Below, in pieces: positions 40,699 to 50,750 of a stretch of DNA of 64,000 nt. Both the position numbers and the translations under genes were made by a program. Source of the DNA: Leucobacter sp. UT-8R-CII-1-4. Its GTDB lineage: Bacteria; Actinomycetota; Actinomycetes; Actinomycetales; Microbacteriaceae. A model generated the notes under the pieces. The model saw only the letters and a program-made list of their open reading frames with translations, had not been told where the DNA came from and ran no database searches. The stretch is from the NCBI RefSeq assembly GCF_030010235.1, contig NZ_JASCRS010000001.1, positions 992,001-1,056,000 of the forward strand. The letters run 5' to 3'. Every line of letters begins with the position of its first letter. Position 1 is the stretch's first letter.

Positions 40699-41679
40699 TT
40701 AGCCTTTCGCCCTGGCAATCAAATCTGCCCGGGGCGACTCATCTGGCATCTCCGCGTCGAACGCGAGCAACGCCTCTTTTGCTTTGTCGCTAATGTGCGA
40801 GGGCACTGCGACCTGCACTTCAGCCAGCAAATCACCGGTTGCCTTTGCCGTGTGCACACCGCGACCCTTTACTCGCAGCACGCGGCCGCTTGGGGTGCCC
40901 GGCTGCATCTTGAGCTTGACCGGGTCGCCACCAAGGGTGGGCACCTCGATGGTCGCACCAAGAGTCGCTTCGACGAAGGTGACCGGTAGCTTCACGCGCA
41001 GGTTGTGCCCTTCACGTTCGAACACCGGGTGCTTGCGCACATGAACGGTGAGCATCAGATCACCGGCGGCGCCGCCGTTGGGGCTTGGTTCGCCCTTGCC
41101 GCGCACGCGAATCCGCTTGCCGTCTTCAACTCCAGCCGGAATCTTGACCTTGACCTGGCCGCTCTGCATCTGCAGCGTTACGGTGTCACCGCGCACTGCC
41201 GATTCGAAGTCGAGCGTCGTCGATGCGGTGATGTCACGCCCTGGCTGCGGCCCGCGCGGTGCGCGTGGTCCACCGCCGAACATGCCGCCGAAGAGATCTT
41301 CGTAACCGCCTGCGCCACCCTGTTGAAAGGTGAAACGCTGGCCGCCGGGGCCACCGGGCCCACCGGCTCCGCCAAACATACCGCCGAAGATGTCCTCGAA
41401 GCCCTGGCCGCCAGCTCCACCCGAGGTGAAGCGAGCACCACCAGCACCCATCGCACGAATCTGGTCGTACTCTGAGCGCTGCTCTTTGTCAGAGAGCACC
41501 GAGAAGGCCTCGCTGATCTCTTTGAACTTCGCTTCGGCCGCAGTATCACCCGGGTTTGAATCCGGATGATACTTGCGCGCGAGTTTGCGGTAGGTCTTTT
41601 TCAGATCAGCTTCGCTGACATCTTTTGAGACGCCGAGGATCTGGTAGAAGTCCTTCTCAAGCCAGTCTTGACTAGCCAT
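40699..41679 (-). CDS. dnaJ: DnaJ chaperone lacking the zinc-finger domain
   Basis: The 326-residue co-chaperone starts with a J domain (DFYQILGVSKDVSEADLKKTYRKLARKYHPD, with the HPD motif that stimulates DnaK), then a long Gly/Phe-rich linker (residues about 80-145) and two C-terminal substrate-binding domains. The four CxxCxGxG zinc motifs of classic DnaJ are absent, so this is a type II (CbpA-like) protein even though it is the operon copy. It overlaps grpE by 8 nt. Confidence 0.94.
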   Translation of the reverse strand: MASQDWLEKDFYQILGVSKDVSEADLKKTYRKLARKYHPDSNPGDTAAEAKFKEISEAFSVLSDKEQRSEYDQIRAMGAGGARFTSGGAGGQGFEDIFGGMFGGAGGPGGPGGQRFTFQQGGAGGYEDLFGGMFGGGPRAPRGPQPGRDITASTTLDFESAVRGDTVTLQMQSGQVKVKIPAGVEDGKRIRVRGKGEPSPNGGAAGDLMLTVHVRKHPVFEREGHNLRVKLPVTFVEATLGATIEVPTLGGDPVKLKMQPGTPSGRVLRVKGRGVHTAKATGDLLAEVQVAVPSHISDKAKEALLAFDAEMPDESPRADLIARAKG

Positions 41680-42289
41680 CGGTCGGCACCGCCACAGCTA
41701 CCTTGGCGGGGCGCAACTCCACCTCACCCAAACGATATCCACGCTCGACAACGTCAAGCACAGTCTGCTGCTCGGTACCGGGGATCGGCAGCTGAGCGAT
41801 TGCTTCGTGCAGCTGAGGGTCGAAGGCTTCGCCCTTTTCACCGAATCCGATAAGGCCCATTCGCTCAAGCGATCCGCGGATCTTCTGCGCGATGGTTGCG
41901 AAAGCGCTGCCCTCTTCAAGATCACCGTGCGCTTCGGCGCGGTCGAGGTCGTCAAGCACCGATAGCAGTGGCGTTACAGCCGATGCTTTTGCGCGCTGCT
42001 TTTCGATTTCGGCGTTTGCCTCGGTGCGCTTGCGGTAGTTCGCGTACTCGGCAGAGAGGCGACGCAGATCTTCGAGGTATGGGTTTGCTGCATCGTCGAG
42101 CGGATCAACAGCAGCTTCGGCTTCGCCAGCTTCTGCGTTCGAAGCCTCGCCAGCGGCACCATTCTGATCCTCGCTATGGCCGGAACCGGCTGCCTCTTCA
42201 GCAGCCGGTTCGCGGTCAGCAGATGCGGCGGCGCCGCTCTGCTGCGAGTTCAGGATGTCGTCAACAGTCAGATCATCCTTCTCAGCCAT
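41672..42289 (-). CDS. grpE: GrpE nucleotide-exchange factor
   Basis: This 205-residue protein releases ADP from DnaK. An acidic, Ala/Glu-rich N-terminus (residues 1-60) precedes the long dimerising helix (YLEDLRRLSAEYANYRKRTEANAEIEKQ) and the C-terminal beta domain (FDPQLHEAIAQLP, VLDVVERGYRLGEVELRPAKVAV). It begins 2 nt after the dnaK stop and its end overlaps the dnaJ start by 8 nt, so all three are translated together. Confidence 0.95.
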   Translation of the reverse strand: MAEKDDLTVDDILNSQQSGAAASADREPAAEEAAGSGHSEDQNGAAGEASNAEAGEAEAAVDPLDDAANPYLEDLRRLSAEYANYRKRTEANAEIEKQRAKASAVTPLLSVLDDLDRAEAHGDLEEGSAFATIAQKIRGSLERMGLIGFGEKGEAFDPQLHEAIAQLPIPGTEQQTVLDVVERGYRLGEVELRPAKVAVAVPTDG

Positions 42290-42291
42290 GG

Positions 42292-44172
<1,881 letters not shown>

Positions 44173-44285
44173 TTACTCAGGCGGGTTGCCCGAAATCTCT
44201 ATGGCTTAGCTTTTGGGGCGGTGTTCTCGCGGATCTTGCGATCCAACGGTTTGTTATCTTGCGCCCCACAAGTTGAGCCTTATGC

Positions 44286-44354
44286 ACTCAAGTTTAGCTT
44301 CGGCTCCACTCAAGTCAAGTTTTGAAAACGAAACTTGAGTGAACTCGACTCAAC
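44286..44354. promoter_or_regulatory. HspR binding sites (HAIR) between dnaK and the MFS transporter gene
   Basis: CTTGAGT (44334-44340), 7 nt, then ACTCAAC (44348-44354) is a full HAIR with one base off. Two more ACTCAAG half-sites lie at 44286-44292 and 44308-44314. The second faces CTTGAGT at longer spacing. The cluster lies about 150-215 nt upstream of dnaK and only about 50-115 nt upstream of the divergent transporter. Confidence 0.85.
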
Positions 44355-44387
44355 TCTCAGCATCTATTCAGCGTTACTTGAATCAGA

Positions 44388-44393
44388 TACAGT
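44388..44393 (+). promoter_or_regulatory. Putative -10 box of the MFS transporter gene (leaderless)
   Basis: TACAGT lies 7 nt before the ATG at 44401. Confidence 0.45.
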
Positions 44394-44400
44394 GACCCCC

Positions 44401-45816
44401 ATGAGCGACACAGCAGCGCAGATACCGGCAGAGGCGCCGGCAGAGAAAACAGTGCCAGGCAAAATCGTGCGGGCATGGGCCCTCTGGGACTGGGCGACTC
44501 AACCCTTCAACTCAGTCATTCTGACCTTCGTCTGGGTCTCGCTCTACCTCGTCTCAGACAGTTTCTTGCCAGATGACATCGCCGCCCAGAACGCTGACGG
44601 CTCAATCATTTGCTCGCGAAGCGAAGACGCCGCAACCGCGTACTGCCAAGGCTTGTCAGACCTCTCAGCGAACTACGGCTGGATCACCTTCGTAGCCGGC
44701 ATCTTGGTCTTGGTGCTCGCGCCAGTGCTCGGCCAGCAGGCCGACGCCCGCGGCAACAAAAAACGCTGGGTCGTCGGTGGCACCGCGGCCCTGGCGCTAC
44801 TGCAATTTGCGCTGTTTTTTGTGCACTCAGACCCGCAGTACTTCTGGTTCGGCGCAATCGCGGTAGCCCTCGGCTCCGTAGTCAGCGAAATTGCTGGCGT
44901 GAGCTACAACGCAATGCTGCACGAAGTTTCAACCAAAAAGACCGTCGGCCGCGTGAGCGGACTCGGTTGGGGCCTCGGCTACATCGGCGGCATCGTCGCG
45001 CTGGTGATTGTTGTGGTGGTGACACAGCTCAACTGGTTCGGCATGGATGTTTCAGACGGCCTCGCCTACCGCCTGATCGCAGTCGGCGCCGCAATCTGGA
45101 CCGTCGTCTTCTCACTGCCATTCGTGCTTCGTGTGCCAGAGGCCGCGGCCCGCACCGACCGCCCAAAGGTCGGGTTCTTCCGCAGTTACGCCGTGCTCGT
45201 GAAAGACCTAGCGAAACTCTTCCGCGAGCAGCGCACCACCTTCTGGTTCCTGATTTCGAGCGCCGTGTATCGCGACGGACTTGCCGGAGTCTTCGCCTTC
45301 GGAGGCATTCTTGCGGCGGTCTCATTCGGCTTCACATCGACCGAGGTCATGATTTTTGGCATCGCACTCAACCTGGTTGCTGGCGTTTCTACGATTCTGG
45401 CTGGCCGCCTCGACGACCGTTTCGGGCCACGAGCCATCATCGTCTGGTCGCTGGTGATCTTGATTATCAGCGCCCTCTTTGTCTTCTTCTTCAGGGAACA
45501 AGGCAAGATCATCTTCTGGATCGGTGGCATCGCACTCTCGGCCGGTGTCGGCCCTGCGCAAGCTTCAAGTCGCTCGCTCCTCACGCATGTCACTCCCCCG
45601 GGCATGCAGGGTGAAATCTTTGGCCTCTACGCAACAACTGGTCGCGTCATGAGCTTCCTGTCACCGTGGCTCTGGGCCGCATTCATTGGCTGGTTCGGTG
45701 CAACTCACTTTGGCGTGCTCGGCATCACAATCGTGCTCGTGGCTGGCTTGGTGCTGATGCTTGTACTTGTTCCAGCAAACGCGGGTCGTTCGCGCGCTGG
45801 ATCGCCAAGCGCCTAA
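44401..45816 (+). CDS. MFS transporter, UMF1/Atg22-like family
   Basis: A 471-residue permease with about 12 membrane helices. The family sign is AWALWDWATQPFNSVILTFVW near the start, then a helix-turn with GQQADARGNKKRWVV and a later GRLDDRFGPRAII that marks the second half repeat. An external loop at about residues 55-90 is hydrophilic with two cysteines (ICSRSED, YCQGLSDL). Yeast Atg22 exports amino acids from the vacuole; bacterial substrates are mostly unknown. The ATG at 44401 is chosen because of the TACAGT box; upstream frame runs through the HspR sites. Possible heat-shock control by shared HAIR sites is an inference. Confidence 0.88.
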   Translation: MSDTAAQIPAEAPAEKTVPGKIVRAWALWDWATQPFNSVILTFVWVSLYLVSDSFLPDDIAAQNADGSIICSRSEDAATAYCQGLSDLSANYGWITFVAGILVLVLAPVLGQQADARGNKKRWVVGGTAALALLQFALFFVHSDPQYFWFGAIAVALGSVVSEIAGVSYNAMLHEVSTKKTVGRVSGLGWGLGYIGGIVALVIVVVVTQLNWFGMDVSDGLAYRLIAVGAAIWTVVFSLPFVLRVPEAAARTDRPKVGFFRSYAVLVKDLAKLFREQRTTFWFLISSAVYRDGLAGVFAFGGILAAVSFGFTSTEVMIFGIALNLVAGVSTILAGRLDDRFGPRAIIVWSLVILIISALFVFFFREQGKIIFWIGGIALSAGVGPAQASSRSLLTHVTPPGMQGEIFGLYATTGRVMSFLSPWLWAAFIGWFGATHFGVLGITIVLVAGLVLMLVLVPANAGRSRAGSPSA

Positions 45817-45882
45817 CTTCGCTGCCCAAAACCGGGCGCAACTCGGTTGTGCATAACGGCATTGCAAACCGGTGCGGGCGGC

Positions 45883-45888
45883 TACGAT
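45883..45888 (+). promoter_or_regulatory. Putative -10 box of the helicase gene (leaderless)
   Basis: TACGAT lies 7 nt before the ATG at 45896, the same word and spacing as at pheA. Confidence 0.5.
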
Positions 45889-45895
45889 TGAGAGC

Positions 45896-47182
45896 ATGCC
45901 AAAAGTCGCCCTGTCTCCCGAGCAGTTGGCGGTATATGAGCGGATCGAGCACACTCGCGAACACGTCTTTGTGACGGGTCGCGCCGGCACCGGCAAGAGC
46001 ACGATTCTGAACCACCTCTCGTTTCACACGAGCAAGATCATCGCGGTGTGCGCGCCAACCGGCGTGGCCGCATTGAACGTCGGTGGCCAGACGATCCACT
46101 CGTTGCTGCGCTTGCCAACCGGCGTGATCGCTGATCACGACCTCGACCAACCAGCAGAGCTTAAAAAGATGCTCGCCGCAATCGACACCCTCGTGCTCGA
46201 CGAAGTCTCGATGGTCTCTGCCGATCTGATGGACGCGATCGACCGTTCATTGCGCCAGGCTCGTGGGCGCAAACACGATGCCTTCGGCGGCGTGCAGATC
46301 ATCATGTTCGGCGACCCTTACCAGCTGCCACCCGTGCCGCCGCGCGACCCGCACGAGCGAGCCTACTTCGCAGACAACTATCGTTCGCTTTGGTTCTTCG
46401 ACGCCAAGGTGTGGCTTGATGCGCCTCTCACCAGCATTGAGCTGATCGAGGTGCACCGCCAGCGCGACGATCGGTTCAAACAGATCCTTGGCGCGGTTCG
46501 CTATGGCGAAGTCACGGCCGATATGGCACAGGAGTTGAACGCCGCGGGCGCTCGACCCGCGCCAGAAGACGCGCTTACGCTCGCGACAACAAACGCGACG
46601 GTAACCAGGATCAATGCCACACGTCTTGCCAAGCTTTCCGGAGATCCGCTTCGCGCTGTTGCAGAGGTGAACGGCGAATTTCGAGAGAACACGTACCCCG
46701 CCGATGAGGTACTCGAACTCAAAAAGGGCGCGCAGGTGATGTTCTTGCGCAACGACCCAGACGGGCGCTGGGTGAACGGCACTATCGGTGTGGTCTCGCG
46801 CGTTGAAGGCACCGTTTGGGTCGAGGTGGATCAGGAAGAGTTCGAGGTCGAGCCAACCACTTGGGAGCGTTACCGCTATCGCTACGACGCCGAGACAAAG
46901 AAGCTCGAAAAAGAGGTTGTTGCCGAGTTTGAGCAGTTCCCACTGCGACTCGCGTGGGCGGTTACTGTGCACAAATCGCAGGGGCACACCTATGATCAGG
47001 CGATCGTCGATCTCGGCCCACGCGCATTTACCGCCGGCCAAAGCTATGTGGCGCTCAGCCGCGTCCGTTCGATGGAGGGCCTGTACCTGGCTCGCCCGCT
47101 ACAGCCGCGAGACGTAATCGTCGACCCGAATGTGACACGCTTTATGCAGACCGCGCTACGCGGAGAGAGCATCGCGCTCTAA
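45896..47182 (+). CDS. Pif1/RecD-like superfamily 1B helicase
   Basis: The 428-residue ATPase has Walker A VTGRAGTGKSTILNHL, motif Ia APTGVAALNVGGQTIHSLL (typical of Pif1), Walker B LVLDEVSMVSADLMDAIDR, motif III IIMFGDPYQLPPV and the C-terminal motifs AWAVTVHKSQGHTYDQAIVDLG and YVALSRVRSMEGLYL. Pif1-type helicases unwind DNA 5' to 3', often at G-quadruplexes or stalled forks. There is no extra nuclease or Zn domain. The GTG at 45872 is an alternative start, but the TACGAT box favours 45896. It is convergent with the peptide-binding protein gene. Confidence 0.9.
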   Translation: MPKVALSPEQLAVYERIEHTREHVFVTGRAGTGKSTILNHLSFHTSKIIAVCAPTGVAALNVGGQTIHSLLRLPTGVIADHDLDQPAELKKMLAAIDTLVLDEVSMVSADLMDAIDRSLRQARGRKHDAFGGVQIIMFGDPYQLPPVPPRDPHERAYFADNYRSLWFFDAKVWLDAPLTSIELIEVHRQRDDRFKQILGAVRYGEVTADMAQELNAAGARPAPEDALTLATTNATVTRINATRLAKLSGDPLRAVAEVNGEFRENTYPADEVLELKKGAQVMFLRNDPDGRWVNGTIGVVSRVEGTVWVEVDQEEFEVEPTTWERYRYRYDAETKKLEKEVVAEFEQFPLRLAWAVTVHKSQGHTYDQAIVDLGPRAFTAGQSYVALSRVRSMEGLYLARPLQPRDVIVDPNVTRFMQTALRGESIAL

Positions 47183-47227
47183 CCCGTCGAGCGCTTGTCG
47201 AGCGCCCGTCGAGCAGTTCTCCAGGCC

Positions 47228-47287
47228 CCGCAGCAGCCGCCCCGCCGCCACCCTGCGGCGCGAAGCGGCTGCTGCGGATCCCGCGAA
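47228..47287 (-). terminator. Hairpin between helicase and peptide-binding protein genes
   Basis: Perfect 13-bp arms CCGCAGCAGCCGC (47228-47240) and complement (47275-47287), ending right at the minus-strand stop and 45 nt past the helicase stop. There is a long 34-nt loop and no T run. Confidence 0.6.
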
Positions 47288-48883
47288 CTAGTCGACCAAA
47301 ATGACGCCGGTCACGAACATGTCGAGACCAACCACCGGCACCAGCGCTTTCACACCATTGCCGTAGGCCACATCAGGCCGCATAGCAAACGGCACATAGT
47401 CGGCTGCGCTGTACATTGCTGCCTCTGCCTGCTCCCAGCTTGGGCAAGCTGCTGCTCCCGAGAAACCAGAAGCTTCTGCAACGAGGCGATCAAACTCGGT
47501 GTTCTTCAGTTCACCGAAGTTGTTGCCCTGGACCGGAGCTGGGCCACTCACGAAGGCGGCCAGAGTGTTCGGCACAATGTGGTTTGGTGCGAGCCACATC
47601 GCTTCGAACTCCTTTGCGGCTCCACCAGCAAAGATCTTTTCGCTGAATGCGCTGTAGTCGCTGCCGTGCTGGTTCACCTTGACACCAATCGCGCTCCACT
47701 GCTCACCGATCATCTCAGCGGTTGCGGCGTTCTCGGCCCAGCGGGTCTGCCATGCGAAATCAATCTCGAGCGGCTTGCCGTTTTTCTCTCGAATCCCCTT
47801 TGAGTTCTTCACCCAACCGGCTTCGTCAAGCATCTTTTCTGCTGCCTCAACATCGTGGCTTGGCAGGTTCGGAGTCGCCGCGTCGTACTGGCAAATCTCT
47901 GGCGAGACCACGGCGATACGGGTAGCGCGTTCACCCTTGCCCTCGGTATTCACAGCCATCAGTGCGTCAAGGTCAAGTGCTTTCGTTAAAGCGACACGCA
48001 CGTTTTCGTCCTCGGTTGGTGCGCCTGGCGCTTGACTGTAGACGAAGCCACCACTGAGCAGGTTTGTTGAAACGATTGGCTCAAGACTCGAAGCGACACG
48101 TTCGCCGTCTGCGCCTGGGATCGCGGCAATGTTGAGGTCACCTGCAAGCAGCAGATTTGCGCGCGTACTGTTGTTCGGAATCACCCGAATCACAACCTGC
48201 TTTGGCACGCCAGGCGTGTCTGCGGTTGGCGCACCCTCGGCTGCCCAGGTGTAGTCGTCACGGCGCTCGAAGGTGTAGTGGTCGCCCGGAGCCGCTTCGG
48301 TCAGCTTGTACATTCCGCTGCCGTTGGTTCCGATTTTCACGCTGTCGGGGTTGTCGAGAGCGCCCTGGCAGTAGATGGGGTTCACACCAAGCACGGGCAG
48401 CAGGAACGAGTTCGGTGTACCGGTGGTGAGGGTCACGGTGTTGCCCTCGTTCTCGACCGAAGCATCGGTGGGAATGATGAGGCCAGCGAGCGCCGAACCG
48501 TTTGCGGGGTCGATGATCCAGCGATAATTGTTTGCCACGGTTTCGGCAGTGAGTGGGGTGCCATCTGAGCACACCGCATCTTCACGAATCTCGAATTTCA
48601 CCGAGGTTGGGGTTTCTTCCCACGAGGTTGCGAGCCATCCGTGCACCTTGCCTTCTTTGTCATAGTAGACAGGTGCTTCATAGGCCCAGGGGAACACGTA
48701 GCTCAGTGTTGCGCTCGAATTCAGCGGCTGAAAAAGGTTGCCTGGATCTTCGTTGATCGCATAGTTCAGTGTGCCGTCAATTACCGGTTCGCCACTGCCA
48801 CCACCACTGCCGCCACCCGCGCTGCACCCGCTCAACGCCAGCGCACCAATAGCCAAGAAAGCGGCGATCGTCTGCTTTTTCAT
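47288..48883 (-). CDS. Peptide ABC transporter substrate-binding lipoprotein, copy 1
   Basis: This 531-residue family 5 solute-binding protein begins MKKQTIAAFLAIGALALSGC, a lipoprotein signal with the lipid-modified Cys in LSGCSAG, then a Gly/Ser linker. The mature part shows TLNYAINEDPGN, LATSWEETPTSVKFEIREDAVCSDGTPLTAETV and DLDALMAVN, as in oligopeptide and nickel binders. It would be tethered outside the membrane and deliver peptides to a permease. No permease or ATPase gene follows. AAAAGGGGA lies 6 nt before the ATG at 48883; the frame is open to 49045 through the upstream terminator. It is about 75% like copy 2 by eye. Confidence 0.92.
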   Translation of the reverse strand: MKKQTIAAFLAIGALALSGCSAGGGSGGGSGEPVIDGTLNYAINEDPGNLFQPLNSSATLSYVFPWAYEAPVYYDKEGKVHGWLATSWEETPTSVKFEIREDAVCSDGTPLTAETVANNYRWIIDPANGSALAGLIIPTDASVENEGNTVTLTTGTPNSFLLPVLGVNPIYCQGALDNPDSVKIGTNGSGMYKLTEAAPGDHYTFERRDDYTWAAEGAPTADTPGVPKQVVIRVIPNNSTRANLLLAGDLNIAAIPGADGERVASSLEPIVSTNLLSGGFVYSQAPGAPTEDENVRVALTKALDLDALMAVNTEGKGERATRIAVVSPEICQYDAATPNLPSHDVEAAEKMLDEAGWVKNSKGIREKNGKPLEIDFAWQTRWAENAATAEMIGEQWSAIGVKVNQHGSDYSAFSEKIFAGGAAKEFEAMWLAPNHIVPNTLAAFVSGPAPVQGNNFGELKNTEFDRLVAEASGFSGAAACPSWEQAEAAMYSAADYVPFAMRPDVAYGNGVKALVPVVGLDMFVTGVILVD

Positions 48884-49034
48884 TGTGTTCCCCTTTTCTA
48901 TTATTTGTCGTCTGTTGAAAGCCCGGTCGTTGAGCCCTAAAAAATCAAAAAGTGAGTCGTCTTCCTGCGCGCATGAAAGGAATCGCAGGAAGACGGTGGG
49001 CAACGTCTGCAGCGGATCGGGACTACCGACGAGT

Positions 49035-49073
49035 CGGATCCGCACATCGCGTCTAGCGGGATGTGCGGATCCG
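49035..49073 (-). terminator. Hairpin after peptide-binding protein copy 2
   Basis: Perfect 14-bp arms CGGATCCGCACATC and complement around 11 nt, starting 6 nt beyond the minus-strand stop at 49080. Confidence 0.75.
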
Positions 49074-49079
49074 TCAGAC

Positions 49080-50678
49080 CTACTTGACCAAAATCACGCT
49101 CGGGAAGTACTGATCGAGCGTGGCGTCGTCAAACATTCTCGCGATGCCATTGCCGTACACGACGTCCTCGCGCATTGCGAAAGGTACATAGTCGGCTGCT
49201 CGATACATTTCGTTCTCGGCCGCCTGCCAACTTGGGCAAGCATCCGAGCCAGAGAATGATGAGGCCTCTTCAGCCAGGCGAGTGAACTCCGGGTTCTTCA
49301 CCTCGCCAAGGTTTTTGCCAGCCGGCGCTGCCGGACCGCTGAAGAAGTTCGAGAGCACATCGGGCACTGCATAGTTTGGCGCGATCCACATCACGTCGTA
49401 CTTGCTTGCCGCGCCTGGCACGGAAGTCTTCTCAGCGAACGCAGAGTAGTCGCTTCCCTCTTGGTTTACCTTCACCCCGACGGCCTTCCACTGTTCACCG
49501 ATCATCTCTGCGGTCGCAGCGTTTTCCGGCCAGCGAGTTTGCCAAGCAAAATTCAACTCAAGCGGCTCGCCATCTTTCGCGCGCATCCCGTCTGCGCCTT
49601 TCACCCAGCCAGCTTCATCAAGCATCTTCTCAGCGGCTGCCACATCATGGCTTGGCAGATTTGGGGTGGCCGCGTCGTACTGGCAGATGTCTGGTGAAAC
49701 CACCGCGAGACGCGGGGCACGCTTTCCCTTGCCTTCAGTGTTCACTGCCATGAGCGCATCAAGGTCGAGTGCCTTGGTGAGTGCAATACGAACATTTTCA
49801 TCTGCGGTTGGCATGCCCTCTGCTTGGCTGTACACAAAGCCGCCCGTAACCAGATTGATTGCGTACGCGGGCGACATTGTTGAGGCAACCCGCGCAGCAT
49901 CCGAAGCGGAGACACTCGCTATGTTCAAGTCACCAGAGAGCAGCATGTTTGCTCTCGTGCTGGGGTTGGTGATGACGCTAATCACCACGTTCTTTGGCAC
50001 TCCGGGGGTATCACCATTTGGCGCGCCCTCTGGTGCCCAGTTGTACTCATCTCGACGTTCGAGTGTGTAGTGATCACCTGGCACCGATTCAACCAGCTTG
50101 TACATCCCTGTGCCATTGGTCCCGAGCTTCACGCTTTCAGGGTCGTCAAGCGCAGCCTGGCAGTAGATCGGGTTCGCCCCAATCGATCCCATCAGGAATG
50201 AGTTGGGGGTGCTGGTAGTCAGCGTCACAGACGTGTCGTCGTTTTCTACTACCGTGTCGGTTGGCACGGTGAGCCCGGCGAGTGCCGAACCGTTTGCCGG
50301 GTCGGTGATCCAGCGGAAGTTGTTCGCCACTGTCTCTGCTGTGAGTGGGGTGCCGTCCGAGCAAATCGCATCATCGCGAATCTCAAAGTGCAGCGAAGTT
50401 GGGGTTTCTTCCCACGAGGTCGCGAGGCGGCCCTGCGGCTTTCCGTCTTGATTGTAAAAGACGAGAGTCTCGTAGACCCACGAGGTGATGTATGGGAGCG
50501 TGCCACTTGAATTCAATAAGCGAAACAGACTCCCTGGATCATCATTGATCGCGTAGTTCAAAGTGCCATCAATAACAGGTTCGCCGGCTACGTTGCCGGC
50601 ACTGTTTGCTCCCCCGCTGCAAGCAGTCAGCGCCAGGGCGCCGACGGCCGCAAGCGAGGCAATCGTGTACTTTTTCAT
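49080..50678 (-). CDS. Peptide ABC transporter substrate-binding lipoprotein, copy 2
   Basis: This 532-residue paralogue of the previous gene has the lipoprotein signal MKKYTIASLAAVGALALTAC with the lipobox LTAC, and the mature domain TLNYAINDDPGSLFRLLNSSG, LATSWEETPTSLHFEIRDDAICSDGTP. Two disulfide-capable cysteines (ICSDG and PIYCQA) are kept in both copies, plus YSQA and DACPSW. Divergence is spread along the protein rather than at the N-terminus only, so the two may bind different peptides. It lies between two D-aminopeptidase-like genes and copy 1, all on the same strand. Confidence 0.92.
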   Translation of the reverse strand: MKKYTIASLAAVGALALTACSGGANSAGNVAGEPVIDGTLNYAINDDPGSLFRLLNSSGTLPYITSWVYETLVFYNQDGKPQGRLATSWEETPTSLHFEIRDDAICSDGTPLTAETVANNFRWITDPANGSALAGLTVPTDTVVENDDTSVTLTTSTPNSFLMGSIGANPIYCQAALDDPESVKLGTNGTGMYKLVESVPGDHYTLERRDEYNWAPEGAPNGDTPGVPKNVVISVITNPSTRANMLLSGDLNIASVSASDAARVASTMSPAYAINLVTGGFVYSQAEGMPTADENVRIALTKALDLDALMAVNTEGKGKRAPRLAVVSPDICQYDAATPNLPSHDVAAAEKMLDEAGWVKGADGMRAKDGEPLELNFAWQTRWPENAATAEMIGEQWKAVGVKVNQEGSDYSAFAEKTSVPGAASKYDVMWIAPNYAVPDVLSNFFSGPAAPAGKNLGEVKNPEFTRLAEEASSFSGSDACPSWQAAENEMYRAADYVPFAMREDVVYGNGIARMFDDATLDQYFPSVILVK

Positions 50679-50750
50679 TGGGTTCCTTTGCGTCGTTAAG
50701 AGATGGGTCTGCCAAATTGAGTTGACGATCCACCGCTGAAAAACAAAAAC

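Noticed and set aside
44610-45614. Plus-strand frame of 334 codons inside the MFS gene
   Set aside because: Arg-rich out-of-frame shadow; the MFS frame has helices and family motifs throughout.
48884-49045. N-terminal extension of peptide-binding protein copy 1
   Set aside because: It would bury the lipoprotein signal peptide and reads through the terminator of the upstream gene.
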